Under the pieces are notes generated by a model. That model saw only the letters and a program-made list of their open reading frames with translations. It was not told the origin of the DNA and searched no databases. A program made the position numbers and the translations under genes. A stretch of DNA of 64,000 bases from Flavobacterium sp. RSP15 (GTDB lineage Bacteria; Bacteroidota; Bacteroidia; Flavobacteriales; Flavobacteriaceae), in contig NZ_RYDL01000001.1 in NCBI RefSeq assembly GCF_003968755.1, positions 434,001 through 498,000 on the forward strand, in the 5' to 3' direction. This document shows positions 34,676 to 45,361 of the stretch, piece after piece. How positions within the stretch are numbered: position 1 is the first letter of the stretch; every line of letters starts with the position of its first letter.

Positions 34676-37600
34676 TTAAAATTTTAAATTAGCACCAATT
34701 ACAAATGATCTTAAAGTAGGATAAGCATCTAGCTCGATTCCCTGACTTCCATAAGGATCACCATTTCCATTCAATTCAGGTGAAAAACCAGAGAATTTTT
34801 GTGTAATTAATGGATTGATCGCATTAACATATATTCTGCAAGAGTTTATAAAATCTCCTTTTAACGGAATTTTATACCCTAAAGTAATATTGTTGATTCT
34901 AAAAAAGTCACCTGATTCTAAATAATAAGTAGAAGCTACCGGAACTTGATTGAATGCTGCTGGATTAGAAGCTGTTGTATTGTTTATGGTCCAGAAATCA
35001 GTAGCTAGAGACTCTTCGATGTTTTCGTTTCCAAAACGTTGTGCTTTTTTACCATTGTACACTTTAGCTCCTGAAGTTCCGTACCCATCAACCGAGAAAT
35101 CAAAGTTTTTATAGTTCAGTCCTAAAGTAACTCCATACGTTGAAGTGGGTAAAACAGATCCTACATATTTTTTATCTGCATCATTCAAGGTTCCTTGACT
35201 CACTTTTTCGCCTGCTGTATTGTAATACAACATAGCTCCATTTGTAGGATCAAAACCCGCGTATTCGTACATAAAGAAACTACCTAATGGTTGACCAACA
35301 GAACTATTGTCTAATACTTTTGTGTTTTGTCCGTTTCCTAAGCTTCCACCAAGACGTTGTGGTAACCTAACATCTTTTAGCCCTGAAAGTTCATTTTGGT
35401 TATTTGAAAAATTACCTCCAACCCAATAACTCAAATTATCAACTAATTGATCATCCCAACGCAAAGCAATTTCATATCCTTTGTTTGACACTTCACCCAC
35501 ATGTGCAGGAGAATCATTACTTATTCCAGACGTAATATAAGGTCTTGTATATAAAATAACATTTGTTGTGGTTTTGTCATACACATCAAAAGAACCTTTT
35601 AATCTGCTATTCAAGAATTCAAAATCGATACCTGCAGAAGCTTCCTCGGTAATTTCCCAGGATAAGCTAGGATCAATCTGAGAATTAATCGTAGTTCCTT
35701 CACTTAACAATATGGAACCTCCTAAAGGATAGCTCAATCCTGAAGAAAACGCTTGATTGTTGAGCGGTACGTTTTGGTTCCCCAGTTTACCCCAACCACC
35801 TCTTAATTTCAATAAATTAACTCCTTTGACATCCGCCATAAAACCTTCGTTGGTGATAATCCAACCTAAACCAAAGGCAGGAAAGGTTCCCCAACGGTAG
35901 TTTTTCCCAAAATTAGAAGAACCATCGCGTCTTAGCGTTCCCGTAATTAAGTAACGATCCATTAATTTATATTGGAAACGACCAAAATAAGACGCTAATT
36001 TACTTTCATTAGACACTGCATCAGTATAATTCATAATGTCAGCAGAATAATCAACTCCGTTTAAAGCCCAATAATTAGCATCTGCATTTACATTTTTTCT
36101 GGTAACAGTCAATGTTTCTCTAGACCCTCTAATAGAAGTTTCAATTCCTCCGGTAAGTTCCACATCATGAATTTCCCCAAAAACTTTATTATAGGTAAAG
36201 TAATTCGTTAAATTCCAATTGAAATATTGGGATCTCCCTTTTGTCAATAAATTTAAAGGAACTCCCTCATTAGCTGCTTCATAATCCGCAGCACTTGTAT
36301 TTGGGTTGCGCGCCATCCAGATTCCTTCTGAATCAGAAAAGTTATAATTTTTCCAAGAATAGTATTCCCCATTAAATTGGGAAGTAAACTTCAAAGACTC
36401 TAAAATTTCATAATCTAATTTCAAACCACCCTGCAAAGTCAAACTCCTTTGCTCTTCATCAAAAAAGTCCAATTGCGCTACCGGATTGCCCACATTGTTA
36501 AATAAATTACCAGAAGTACCTGCAAAACCATTTGCGCCTACTAGAGGAACCCCATATTGACCGTCAGGAAAAAAAACAGGAACAATTGGTGATTGTTTAT
36601 AAGCGGTGGTAAAAGCGCCCAAAGGTTTGGGAGTTGAATTAGTCGAACCAAAACTAAAGTTCTGACTTAAGGTTATCTTATCAGAAATCTTATACTCATT
36701 ATTATTTCTAAAGGTGGTACGACCATAATCTAATCCGTTAAGAATACCTTTTTCTTCATAGTTTCCAATACTGAAAAAATATTTGATCTTTTCTGTTGAC
36801 CCGGAAACCGAAACGTTATTTTGAGTATACATTCCTGTTCTGGTAATAGCATCAAACCAATCTGTATTTACCGGTTGATCTTGCGAGAAAGTAGTAGTTT
36901 GCAAAGCGGAATTCGAATAATGCGAAAACTTGTTACTTCCTGCCATTTTCACTTTTTTCAAAGGCTGTCTAAAACCTACAAAAGTTTCAAATTCTACTAA
37001 AACTTTATCACCTTTCCCTTTTTTGGTGGTAATAATGATAACTCCATTGGCCGCTCTGGTACCATAAATAGCAAGAGAAGAAGCATCTTTCAAGATCTCA
37101 TAAGAAGTAATATCATTAGTATTGATGTTATTAATGTTATCTGTAGGCATCCCATCTACAACAAATAAAGGAGTTCGCCCCCCAATTGCCGTTCCTAAAC
37201 CTCTAATGACTACCGTAGGTGAACTACCCGGTACATCCGAAGAAATGACTTGAACTCCCGCAGCTTTACCTTGTATGGCTTGCGAAGCATTCAAGACTTT
37301 AGTTTTAGAAATTTCTTCCGCTTTCAATGAAGTAATAGAGGACGTATTATCAATTATTTTACGGGTTCCGTACCCAATAACAACCACTTCATCTAATTGA
37401 GTGTCTTGATCTTCTTGCAGAACAACAGCCATGCGGTTTAACGACGCAGCTAACGACGTTGATTCAAAACCTAACATCGACATTTGTAAAATTTCACCTT
37501 CTGCTGCCCTAATTTCAAAATTCCCATCAAAGTCAGTAGTTGTATTCGTTTTTGAATCAACAGCCACTATAATGGCGCCCGGAATTCCTATGCCATTTTT

Positions 37601-37687
37601 ATCTGATACCTTTCCTTTAATTACTTGACCAGACATATATGCCGGAAGTAGAATGAGTGCTAAAAAGCCCAAAATAAAATTTCTCAT
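34676..37687 (-). CDS. SusC/RagA family TonB-linked outer membrane transporter
   Basis: Protein of 1003 residues with signal peptide MRNFILGFLALILLPAYMSG. An N-terminal carboxypeptidase-regulatory-like domain follows (VIKGKVSDKNGIGIPGAIIVAVDS). The SusC-specific region LDEVVVIGYGTRK contains the TonB box, then a plug with VQVISSDVPGSSPTVVIRGLGT. The large beta-barrel closes at FVIGANLKF. It imports glycan oligosaccharides bound by SusD using TonB energy. It is preceded by a 243-bp gap that should contain the locus promoter, though no clear consensus was found there. Confidence 0.96.
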   Translation of the reverse strand: MRNFILGFLALILLPAYMSGQVIKGKVSDKNGIGIPGAIIVAVDSKTNTTTDFDGNFEIRAAEGEILQMSMLGFESTSLAASLNRMAVVLQEDQDTQLDEVVVIGYGTRKIIDNTSSITSLKAEEISKTKVLNASQAIQGKAAGVQVISSDVPGSSPTVVIRGLGTAIGGRTPLFVVDGMPTDNINNINTNDITSYEILKDASSLAIYGTRAANGVIIITTKKGKGDKVLVEFETFVGFRQPLKKVKMAGSNKFSHYSNSALQTTTFSQDQPVNTDWFDAITRTGMYTQNNVSVSGSTEKIKYFFSIGNYEEKGILNGLDYGRTTFRNNNEYKISDKITLSQNFSFGSTNSTPKPLGAFTTAYKQSPIVPVFFPDGQYGVPLVGANGFAGTSGNLFNNVGNPVAQLDFFDEEQRSLTLQGGLKLDYEILESLKFTSQFNGEYYSWKNYNFSDSEGIWMARNPNTSAADYEAANEGVPLNLLTKGRSQYFNWNLTNYFTYNKVFGEIHDVELTGGIETSIRGSRETLTVTRKNVNADANYWALNGVDYSADIMNYTDAVSNESKLASYFGRFQYKLMDRYLITGTLRRDGSSNFGKNYRWGTFPAFGLGWIITNEGFMADVKGVNLLKLRGGWGKLGNQNVPLNNQAFSSGLSYPLGGSILLSEGTTINSQIDPSLSWEITEEASAGIDFEFLNSRLKGSFDVYDKTTTNVILYTRPYITSGISNDSPAHVGEVSNKGYEIALRWDDQLVDNLSYWVGGNFSNNQNELSGLKDVRLPQRLGGSLGNGQNTKVLDNSSVGQPLGSFFMYEYAGFDPTNGAMLYYNTAGEKVSQGTLNDADKKYVGSVLPTSTYGVTLGLNYKNFDFSVDGYGTSGAKVYNGKKAQRFGNENIEESLATDFWTINNTTASNPAAFNQVPVASTYYLESGDFFRINNITLGYKIPLKGDFINSCRIYVNAINPLITQKFSGFSPELNGNGDPYGSQGIELDAYPTLRSFVIGANLKF

Positions 37688-37930
37688 ATAGTATTAATTT
37701 GTTAATATATTGCTAAAGCTAAAGTAGATAATTACAACGTTATAGTGAACAGAACAGAGTTACTACATAAATACATCAAAAAATAAAAATAGCAAAACAA
37801 ATCAATGATTGGAAGTCGTTAGTAAAGAAAACGGGTATTGCAATAGATATCCATGATGTAATAATGATGTATTGTAATTTCAAAAAAATACAACACATTA
37901 ACTACAGTATCTATAAAAAAAAGAAGGTAT

Positions 37931-40672
37931 TTATATGTTTAACAAAAATTTAGAAAGGTTTTCATCCTGAGTAAGAGTTAATTTTTTTCTAAGGCGATAC
38001 CGTTGCAACTCAACTCCTCTAAATGAAATGTTCATCATTGGAGCAATTTCTTTAGAAGAAAGATTCATTTTTAAGTAAATACAAAGTTTAATATCCTTAC
38101 AGGTAAGGTTGGGATATTTCTTTGCTAGCTTGACAATAAATTCATTGTGAATCTGATTTAGGTTGGTCTCAAAAGTCTCCCATTCATGTTTATTCAAGGC
38201 ATTTATTTTTATCACTTTTTTGATGTCACTTTTTAGTTTATTAAAGTCCGATTCAGAGTCTAAAATGCCTTGAATACTTTCTATCATTTCACTTTGTTTT
38301 GCTATGGAAAGAGACTTACCGGCAACCTCAGATGACTTTGTTTGCAATTCGAGTTCCAAAATGTGCTTTTCATATTCTTGAATATTCAACTTGTTTTGGG
38401 CTTTTAATTCCATTTCCAAAATTTTATTTTGATGTTTTAACTCCTCATCACGAAACTTTAATTTTTGAACATATCGTATTTTATTCCACTTATAATATAG
38501 GTATAATATTGTGCTTATCACAATAAGATACAACGAGATCATCCAAAAAGAAAAATACCAAGGCTTAGCCACAATGAATTGAAAATTAGAAATTGTAGTG
38601 TAATTCAGCCCATCATTTCCGTAAATAGTAACGCTATGAGCGCCACTGCTAAGGTTATTCAAAACAATCAATCCTTGCTTGATGGGTATAAAATGAGACG
38701 TGTTAGTGGTTTTATAAAATAAATTTGGCTTTGCTGCTCCAAATTTTCCAGATATTACATATATCTTCAACTCTGAATTGTACTTTATACTTGATTTATC
38801 CTCAATCAAACTATCTTCAGTAAAAGCTTCTATTTTTATATTCGTATTTTGTTTTTTTTCTTGTTGTAACTGAAGTGAAATAAAACCATCGTCAAGATTT
38901 AATAAATAACTTTCGTTGTTTTTAAAAATTTTCAAATTGTCATTGATAATCTTACCTGAGTAATATTTTTCCTGAATAACATTCCAAACAAATTTATTTG
39001 CATTGGCATAAATATGATACAAAAGACCACTCTGAAGTACTATGAATTGATTTTCGTCAATAGCGGCAATATTGGATATATTTTTGAAATTAGAATTAAA
39101 TAATTTATTTTTCTCGAGTTGGTTCGTGATTGAATTATAAGTGTACCAAAACTTATTTATCAGAAAAAGAATTTCATTTCGGAATTCAAATATTTTCACG
39201 CCAAAATCATTCTCAATCTTACTGTGCTGGGTAATGTTTTCGACCTGTGTTTCATAGGCATCATTGTATTTGATCAAATACAAGCCTCTATAATTATCTG
39301 CAGCCCATATTTCATTTTTTCGATTTTGAGCTACATATTTTATAGGCTTCAAAAGACCTTTTATAACTTTTTTCTGATTTAAATCATTCTTGTCGTTGTA
39401 AATAATAATACCGCTGTAAGTAGCTTGCAAATAGGAATTGTTGATGCCACTTTTTACTAAATTCCAACCGCCATTTACCGTACTTAATTTAGAGATGCTT
39501 CCGTCCTTGTAAACAAAAGTACCTTCATTATGTCCTATAAGAAATTTATTGTTTATTTTACTGATGTTCCAAGCTTGCCCTTGTGTAGTTGGAATCAAAG
39601 AGAGTTCCTTATCCTCATATTTATAAACCCCGTGATTGGAAGCCATTAAATAGCCTTTGGTAGTACTTGCAACTGAATACACCGAACCTAAAATCCCAGA
39701 ATTATCATAAAAAATTGAGATGGGAGAATTGACTTCAACATGGGCAATTCCATTATCCAAGCCAAGCCATAAATCATTTTCTTTGTCCAACCCCATGCTC
39801 AAAATCGAGTTGTTCATCAATACATTATTTCTATTAATGTTTTTATAGGAATTGGTTTTTAAATCAAACAGATACAACCCTTTGCTGGCAGTTCCAATAA
39901 CTAATTTATTGTTTTTTATAAACGCCGCTGCATTGATATTAGCCGTTTTCAAAATAGCGTTTAAAGGATTTTTCCAAGGACTCAAAACACCTTTTTCATC
40001 AATGTAAACTCCATTTTTTTTTGTAAAAATATAGGTTTTGTTTTGGAACTTTTCTACAGCATGAATCACATTATTTTCTAATATGGACCATCTTTGAATT
40101 TTTTCAAAAGTGGAATTATTCATTTTATAGATTCCATTTTTTACTGAAGCAACGAGCAACTGATCGTCAACTACGAAACAATAAGAAATCAAAAAAGAAA
40201 ACTTTTCCTTCTTGATTGCTTTTCCATCAAACAAAAAAATCCCATTGAATGATTGAAAGTGAATTTTTCCTTTGAACTTAAATATCTTCCAAATTTCTTC
40301 ATTATCACTATCTTCAAAAACCTTCGTTTTATCAGAAAGGGAGACGTACAACATTTTTCCATTTTTTCTGTACCAATACCCAAATTCTTTATAAGAACCC
40401 GAATAAATCCTGTCGCCATCCACAAGTATCGAACGGATAATCGTTTTGTTGGGCAGTGTGTATTTCTCCCATTTTACACCATCATATCGCAACAAATAAT
40501 AATTATTAGCAAAGTACATTGCGTCATCATTTCCCTGGGCTACATTCCAAATCTGGTTGTCGCCTTTATAATCTGATTTGTTATAATTTTCCACAAAAGG
40601 AAGTAGCTCCTGAGCAAAAAGTTGGGATGAAATAAAAGATAAAAGGATTATTATTGTAATTTTTACTTTCAA
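37931..40672 (-). CDS. Sensor-regulator with beta-propeller, Y_Y_Y domain and LuxR-type HTH
   Basis: Protein of 913 residues. A signal peptide (MKVKITIIILLSFISSQLFAQ) leads to beta-propeller-like repeats (for example YDGVKWEKYTLPNK and NDLWLGLDNGIAHVE). A Y_Y_Y-like sandwich and one membrane helix (PWYFSFWMISLYLIVISTILYLYYKW) follow. After a coiled coil of about 90 residues, the C-terminus has a LuxR-like HTH: LTCKDIKLCIYLKMNLSSKEIAPMMNISFRGVELQRYRLRKKL. It lacks a kinase, so it is probably a one-component sensor that binds periplasmic glycan and turns on susC. It is 243 bp upstream on the same strand. Confidence 0.85.
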   Translation of the reverse strand: MKVKITIIILLSFISSQLFAQELLPFVENYNKSDYKGDNQIWNVAQGNDDAMYFANNYYLLRYDGVKWEKYTLPNKTIIRSILVDGDRIYSGSYKEFGYWYRKNGKMLYVSLSDKTKVFEDSDNEEIWKIFKFKGKIHFQSFNGIFLFDGKAIKKEKFSFLISYCFVVDDQLLVASVKNGIYKMNNSTFEKIQRWSILENNVIHAVEKFQNKTYIFTKKNGVYIDEKGVLSPWKNPLNAILKTANINAAAFIKNNKLVIGTASKGLYLFDLKTNSYKNINRNNVLMNNSILSMGLDKENDLWLGLDNGIAHVEVNSPISIFYDNSGILGSVYSVASTTKGYLMASNHGVYKYEDKELSLIPTTQGQAWNISKINNKFLIGHNEGTFVYKDGSISKLSTVNGGWNLVKSGINNSYLQATYSGIIIYNDKNDLNQKKVIKGLLKPIKYVAQNRKNEIWAADNYRGLYLIKYNDAYETQVENITQHSKIENDFGVKIFEFRNEILFLINKFWYTYNSITNQLEKNKLFNSNFKNISNIAAIDENQFIVLQSGLLYHIYANANKFVWNVIQEKYYSGKIINDNLKIFKNNESYLLNLDDGFISLQLQQEKKQNTNIKIEAFTEDSLIEDKSSIKYNSELKIYVISGKFGAAKPNLFYKTTNTSHFIPIKQGLIVLNNLSSGAHSVTIYGNDGLNYTTISNFQFIVAKPWYFSFWMISLYLIVISTILYLYYKWNKIRYVQKLKFRDEELKHQNKILEMELKAQNKLNIQEYEKHILELELQTKSSEVAGKSLSIAKQSEMIESIQGILDSESDFNKLKSDIKKVIKINALNKHEWETFETNLNQIHNEFIVKLAKKYPNLTCKDIKLCIYLKMNLSSKEIAPMMNISFRGVELQRYRLRKKLTLTQDENLSKFLLNI

Positions 40673-40725
40673 AACGCGGCATTTTTTATCTCCAAATATA
40701 GATAGATTTCTTAAATAAAAGGCAT

Positions 40726-40757
40726 AAAAAAAGCATCTGAATACAGACGCTTTTTTT
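40726..40757 (-). terminator. Terminator after ackA
   Basis: AAAAAAAGC-a-TCTG / CAGA-c-GCTTTTTTT with a 4-base loop, one mismatch, and a T run on the minus strand. It separates ackA from the sensor-regulator gene. Confidence 0.75.
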
Positions 40758-40773
40758 AGAACAGAGAATTTTC

Positions 40774-41973
40774 TTAATTTTTTAATAATTCAAATACCTG
40801 ATTGGCAATTTCGATTTCCTCGTTCGTTGGTACGATCAATATTTTAGTTTTTGATTCCGGTTTATTGATTTCTCGAATTTTTTTTGAACGAACTTCATTT
40901 TTACCTTGATCCAGTTCAATTCCAAAATATTCCATCTCCGTACATACTAACTTTCTGATGTACGAAGAATTTTCTCCAATTCCCGCCGTAAAAACAATGG
41001 CATCCAATCCATTTAAAACTGCCGTGTAAGAGCCAATATATTTTTTTATTCGGTAGGCGTTCATGGCCAGTGCCAACTGACAATCTGCATTTCCCGCTTC
41101 TGCATTTGCTTCAATATCTCTTAAATCACTGTATCCCGTAAGCCCAAGCATTCCGCTTTGTTTTTGTAACATATCGTTCACGTTTTCAAACGAATACCCC
41201 AAAGAATTTACCAGGTAAAAAATCACTGATTGATCAATATCACCACTTCGAGTTCCCATGATCAAACCATTCATTGGAGCAAATCCTAACGTATGATCGA
41301 TACTTTTTCCGTCTTTTATAGCAGTCATACTGCAACCGTTTCCTAAATGTATTGTTATGATTTTAGTCCCTTTATTCTTAAAATTTTGCTGTAAATAACC
41401 AATCGCTTGTTCTGAAACATATTTGTGGCTTGTTCCGTGAAAACCATACACACGAATTTTATTTTCTGTCAAAAGATAATTGGGCACCGCGTATTTGTGT
41501 GCCACAACAGGAATAGTTTGATGAAATGCAGTATCAAAAACAGCTACTTGTTGGGCCGAGTTAAAAATTGCTTCGGCAACATTTATCCCTTCTAAATTGG
41601 CAGGATTGTGCAAGGGTGCTAAATCAAAAAGCTGTCTGATTTTATCTTTTACCTCATTGGTAATGATTACCGTATTCGAAAAAGCGCTTCCACCATGCAC
41701 CACACGATGCCCGACAGCTTCTATTTCATCCGTACTTTTAATCACTCCAACTTTTTCATCCATCAATAATTTAGCGATTTTTTCCAACCCAATTTTATGG
41801 TTAGCAATAGCTAAAGTCTCTTCTAATTTAGTCGCTTTGGTTACGTAAGTTAGATTCGAAGTTTCCAGTCCTATTCTGTCAATCATTCCCGAACAAATCA
41901 CTTCATTTTCCGGTATTGTGATTAATTGGTATTTTATTGAGGAACTTCCGGCGTTTATAATTACTATTTTCAT
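40774..41973 (-). CDS. ackA: Acetate kinase
   Basis: Protein of 399 residues. It interconverts acetyl phosphate and acetate with ADP/ATP. Motifs are VINAGSSSIKYQ, AVGHRVVHGG, VFDTAFHQTIP, HLGNGCSMTAIKDGKS, GFAPMNGLIMGTRSGDIDQ and FTAGIGENSSYIR. It works with Pta, encoded 143 bp upstream on the same strand, to produce ATP from acetyl-CoA or to activate acetate. Confidence 0.97.
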   Translation of the reverse strand: MKIVIINAGSSSIKYQLITIPENEVICSGMIDRIGLETSNLTYVTKATKLEETLAIANHKIGLEKIAKLLMDEKVGVIKSTDEIEAVGHRVVHGGSAFSNTVIITNEVKDKIRQLFDLAPLHNPANLEGINVAEAIFNSAQQVAVFDTAFHQTIPVVAHKYAVPNYLLTENKIRVYGFHGTSHKYVSEQAIGYLQQNFKNKGTKIITIHLGNGCSMTAIKDGKSIDHTLGFAPMNGLIMGTRSGDIDQSVIFYLVNSLGYSFENVNDMLQKQSGMLGLTGYSDLRDIEANAEAGNADCQLALAMNAYRIKKYIGSYTAVLNGLDAIVFTAGIGENSSYIRKLVCTEMEYFGIELDQGKNEVRSKKIREINKPESKTKILIVPTNEEIEIANQVFELLKN

Positions 41974-42116
41974 TATTTATTGTTTTTCTTCTCCCATCCC
42001 AAAGTTTCGGGACTCTATATAAAAGAGAGACTAGGTAGCACTACGTTATAAATATATTTTCTGTTTTTTTACTTTTAAAACCGTTAATCAATTAAACGAT
42101 TAAACCTTTACCTTTT

Positions 42117-44210
42117 TTACAATCCTTGCGCTTGAATGGCTGTAATCACTACGGTATTTATAATATCATCAACGGTACAACCGCGGCTTAAATCATTAAC
42201 AGGCTTGTTCAAACCTTGTAACATGGGGCCAATTGCCAACGCGCCAGTCTCTCTTTGTACTGCCTTGTAAGTATTATTGCCTGTATTTAAATCCGGAAAA
42301 ATCAAAACACTCGCTTGTCCTGCCACTTCTGAGTTTGGCATTTTGCTTTGTCCCACGCTCATGTCAACTGCAGCATCATATTGAATGGGTCCTTCAATTT
42401 TTAAATCGGGACGTTTCTTTCTCACAATTTCTGTAGCCGTTCGCACTTTATCAACCTCATTTCCTTTGCCGGAGAAGCCGGAAGAATAGGAAAGCATGGC
42501 AATTTTGGGTTCAATCCCGAAAGCCAAACTCGAATCAGCGGATGAGATGGCTATTTCGGCAAGTTGCTCCGCTGTAGGATTTGGATTAATGGCACAATCC
42601 CCAAAAACAGAAACTCTATCCTCTAGGCACATAAAAAATATCGATGAAACTACAGAACAATTGGGTTTTGTTTTAATGAATTGCAAAGCAGGCAAAATAG
42701 TGTGCTGCGTAGTATGTGCTGCACCGGAAACCATACCGTCCGCATGTCCTTTGTACACCATCATCGTTCCAAAATACGAAACATCTTCCATTAAGTCTTT
42801 GGCCATTCCTAGAGTTACATTTTTTGCTTTTCGCAACTCAAAGTACGTATTTACATAATCATCATACTGATCTGACTCGATGGGATTAATAATTTTAACT
42901 TTCGAAAAATCAAAGTCCAGCCCCAACTCCGCGACTTTATTTTCTACTTCTTTTTTGTTGCCAATAATCGAAATATCGACCACATCCATTGCTAATAATC
43001 GTGAAGCAGCCCTAATAATTCTTTCATCATTTCCTTCCGGTAACACAATATGTTTTCTATGTTTTCTGGCTCTTTTGACTAAATTATATTGAAACATTTT
43101 TGGTGTCATGCCTTCGGCTTCAAAAGTGATAAGCTTCTCAGCCAAATTATCTATGTCCACATATTTTGCAAAAGTAGTAATCGAGATTTCAATCTTCTGT
43201 TTGTTATCCGCATAAATTTGGGATTTGATAGCCCCAATTTTATTAGTAATATAGTAGGTTCCTTCTTCAACGGCAATAATTGGAACAACTGGGGCAAGAC
43301 CTTCTATTAATTTTAAAATACTAATCTCTGGCAAAATATTACCTGTTAAAACAATTCCTGAAATAGCGGGATAATTTATGGATTCATTGGCTTGCAGCGC
43401 CCCTAGAATAATATCTGCACGGTCTCCGGGAGTTATCACCAGACTGTTTTCTTTTAAATGCAACAAATAATTACACAATTGCATCGCCCCTACACTAAAG
43501 TTCCCGGTTTGATTGTTTAGATGGGCGGCACCAAATAAGACTTTGGCATCCAACTTATTCACAATCTCCTGAACGGTAGGATTATTCAAATTAGGAATCA
43601 ATGGAATAGCATTTACCAGAAGACCTTCCGGTAAACTTTTTTTCAATCCATTGGTCACTAACTCAATGTTCTCAGGTTGCACTTTATTGGCTATTACCGC
43701 TAAAACCTCGACATCCTTTACCTTGAATGAATCATAGGCTAAATAAAGACTGTCTATTAGTTCTTCTAATGTTTTACCTACTCCGGAACCTACAATAATG
43801 GTTGGGATACCTAGATTTTTAGCAATCAGAACATTCATGTCTAACTCAATAACGGTTCCTTCCCCACTAAAACCAGTTCCTTCTACTAGAACAAAATCAA
43901 AACGCTCTTCTAATTTTTTATACTTTTCAATAATTAAGTCCAGCACCTCTCCTATTTTTCCCTTATTCTTCTTTTTGATTAACTTGCTTTTTGTAATGGC
44001 ATAGGCATCCTCAAATTCTATATCCAACCCAAAATGGCCCATGACTGTTTCAATGTGATTGTCAAATCCACCTTCTTCAAAATCCTCAACAATGGGCCTA
44101 AAATAACCTACTTTAGCAGTTTTACCAATCAATATACTCATCAAGCCCAAAGTTATAATTGACTTCCCACTATTTTGTTCCGTTGTTGCTACATAAATGG
44201 CTTTACTCAT
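42117..44210 (-). CDS. pta: Phosphate acetyltransferase
   Basis: Protein of 697 residues, the long form. Residues 1-230 are a BioD-like P-loop domain (TTEQNSGKSIITLGLMSIL), then a DRTGG region around residue 260 (VITPGDRADIILGALQA), then the catalytic PTA_PTB domain (RKHIVLPEGNDERIIRAA, SSGFSGKGNEVDKVR and GRATKEIL-like VGQSKMPNSEVAGQASVLIFP). It makes acetyl phosphate from acetyl-CoA. The N-terminal domain usually gives allosteric control. It is transcribed toward ackA. Confidence 0.97.
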   Translation of the reverse strand: MSKAIYVATTEQNSGKSIITLGLMSILIGKTAKVGYFRPIVEDFEEGGFDNHIETVMGHFGLDIEFEDAYAITKSKLIKKKNKGKIGEVLDLIIEKYKKLEERFDFVLVEGTGFSGEGTVIELDMNVLIAKNLGIPTIIVGSGVGKTLEELIDSLYLAYDSFKVKDVEVLAVIANKVQPENIELVTNGLKKSLPEGLLVNAIPLIPNLNNPTVQEIVNKLDAKVLFGAAHLNNQTGNFSVGAMQLCNYLLHLKENSLVITPGDRADIILGALQANESINYPAISGIVLTGNILPEISILKLIEGLAPVVPIIAVEEGTYYITNKIGAIKSQIYADNKQKIEISITTFAKYVDIDNLAEKLITFEAEGMTPKMFQYNLVKRARKHRKHIVLPEGNDERIIRAASRLLAMDVVDISIIGNKKEVENKVAELGLDFDFSKVKIINPIESDQYDDYVNTYFELRKAKNVTLGMAKDLMEDVSYFGTMMVYKGHADGMVSGAAHTTQHTILPALQFIKTKPNCSVVSSIFFMCLEDRVSVFGDCAINPNPTAEQLAEIAISSADSSLAFGIEPKIAMLSYSSGFSGKGNEVDKVRTATEIVRKKRPDLKIEGPIQYDAAVDMSVGQSKMPNSEVAGQASVLIFPDLNTGNNTYKAVQRETGALAIGPMLQGLNKPVNDLSRGCTVDDIINTVVITAIQAQGL

Positions 44211-44290
44211 TTTTTGATATTTGTATTAATTCCAAAACAAATTGGAGGTCCTATTATTATTTAATATTTTTTTGCACTACCGTTTTTATA

Positions 44291-45361
44291 TTAAAACCAC
44301 TGGCGTCTTTTAAAATATATAATCATTCCTATTACGATCAAAAACATAGCCCCCATAACGGTATGATAGCCATATTGGTATTTAAGTTCCGGTAAGTTTT
44401 CAAAATTCATTCCATACACACCTACAATAAATGTAAGCGGAATAAAGATTGCTGAAACAATAGTCAGTGTTTTCATAATCTCATTCATCTTATGTGTTTG
44501 TGCCGAGAAAAAAAAATTAGAGGCACTTTCTAATGACCCCATATCCGATTCTATTTGTTCTAAAAGTTCTAGGCTCTTTTGATGCAATCGCGCAAAAAAG
44601 CTAAAATTCTCTTTTTCTATCGCATTAAATACATTATCATCTTTGATGCTCTTTATGTTGTACAAAGAATCTCTAAGCGGAACTATGGAGCGCTTCAAAA
44701 AATTGAAATTATCCCTGTGTTTTTCGATTTTTTCTAAGATAATTGGGTTAGCACTTTGTTTGGAAAGATTGATGAGTTCCTCTACTTTATCTTCTTCGTT
44801 TTCTAAAGTGATGTAAAAATTTTCCATAATGGCATCTAAGAGAATGTACAACAAATAATCAGTTTTTTTGGTTCTCACAATGCCAGAATGCGTCCTAAGG
44901 CGTTCGCGAATATGCGTAAAAAAGTCACTACGCTTTTCCTGAAAGGAAATTAAGACCCCATCTTTGATCAAAAAACTAATTTGCTCTACGCTTATATTGT
45001 CTGAATTTCCTGTCGGAAGTAATGATTTTATATTAAAAAACAAAACATCTGATAATTCTTCAACTTTAGTTCTTCGTGTAGTATTTAAAATATCAGCTAA
45101 AATGAAAGTATCTATTTTGAAATAATTCCCAATAGCTTTTATATATTCAGTATTACTTAGACCGTGTAGGTTAAGCCAATTATTTTTTTGCAGATCAATA
45201 TATTTATCAAAATCCGAAACTTTAAAATCCTCATACTCTGTCAGCATTAAATCATCAAAAACAAACAATTGCATTTCCGATTTATTGTCCTTATGAATCC
45301 CGGTATATTCTAAATTGTTGGGTTGTAGTTTTCTGCCTTTCTTGTATTTAATTTTTCTCAT
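44291..45361 (-). CDS. corA: CorA-type magnesium/cobalt transporter
   Basis: Protein of 356 residues. A long cytoplasmic domain with coiled helices (NFFFSAQTHKMNEIMKTLTIVSAIFIPLTFIVGVYGMNF) leads into two C-terminal membrane helices. The GMN signature (VYGMNFENLPE) at the end of the first helix is the CorA pore motif. It is expected to be a homopentameric Mg2+ channel. The second helix is followed by the basic tail FKRRQWF. Confidence 0.96.
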   Translation of the reverse strand: MRKIKYKKGRKLQPNNLEYTGIHKDNKSEMQLFVFDDLMLTEYEDFKVSDFDKYIDLQKNNWLNLHGLSNTEYIKAIGNYFKIDTFILADILNTTRRTKVEELSDVLFFNIKSLLPTGNSDNISVEQISFLIKDGVLISFQEKRSDFFTHIRERLRTHSGIVRTKKTDYLLYILLDAIMENFYITLENEEDKVEELINLSKQSANPIILEKIEKHRDNFNFLKRSIVPLRDSLYNIKSIKDDNVFNAIEKENFSFFARLHQKSLELLEQIESDMGSLESASNFFFSAQTHKMNEIMKTLTIVSAIFIPLTFIVGVYGMNFENLPELKYQYGYHTVMGAMFLIVIGMIIYFKRRQWF

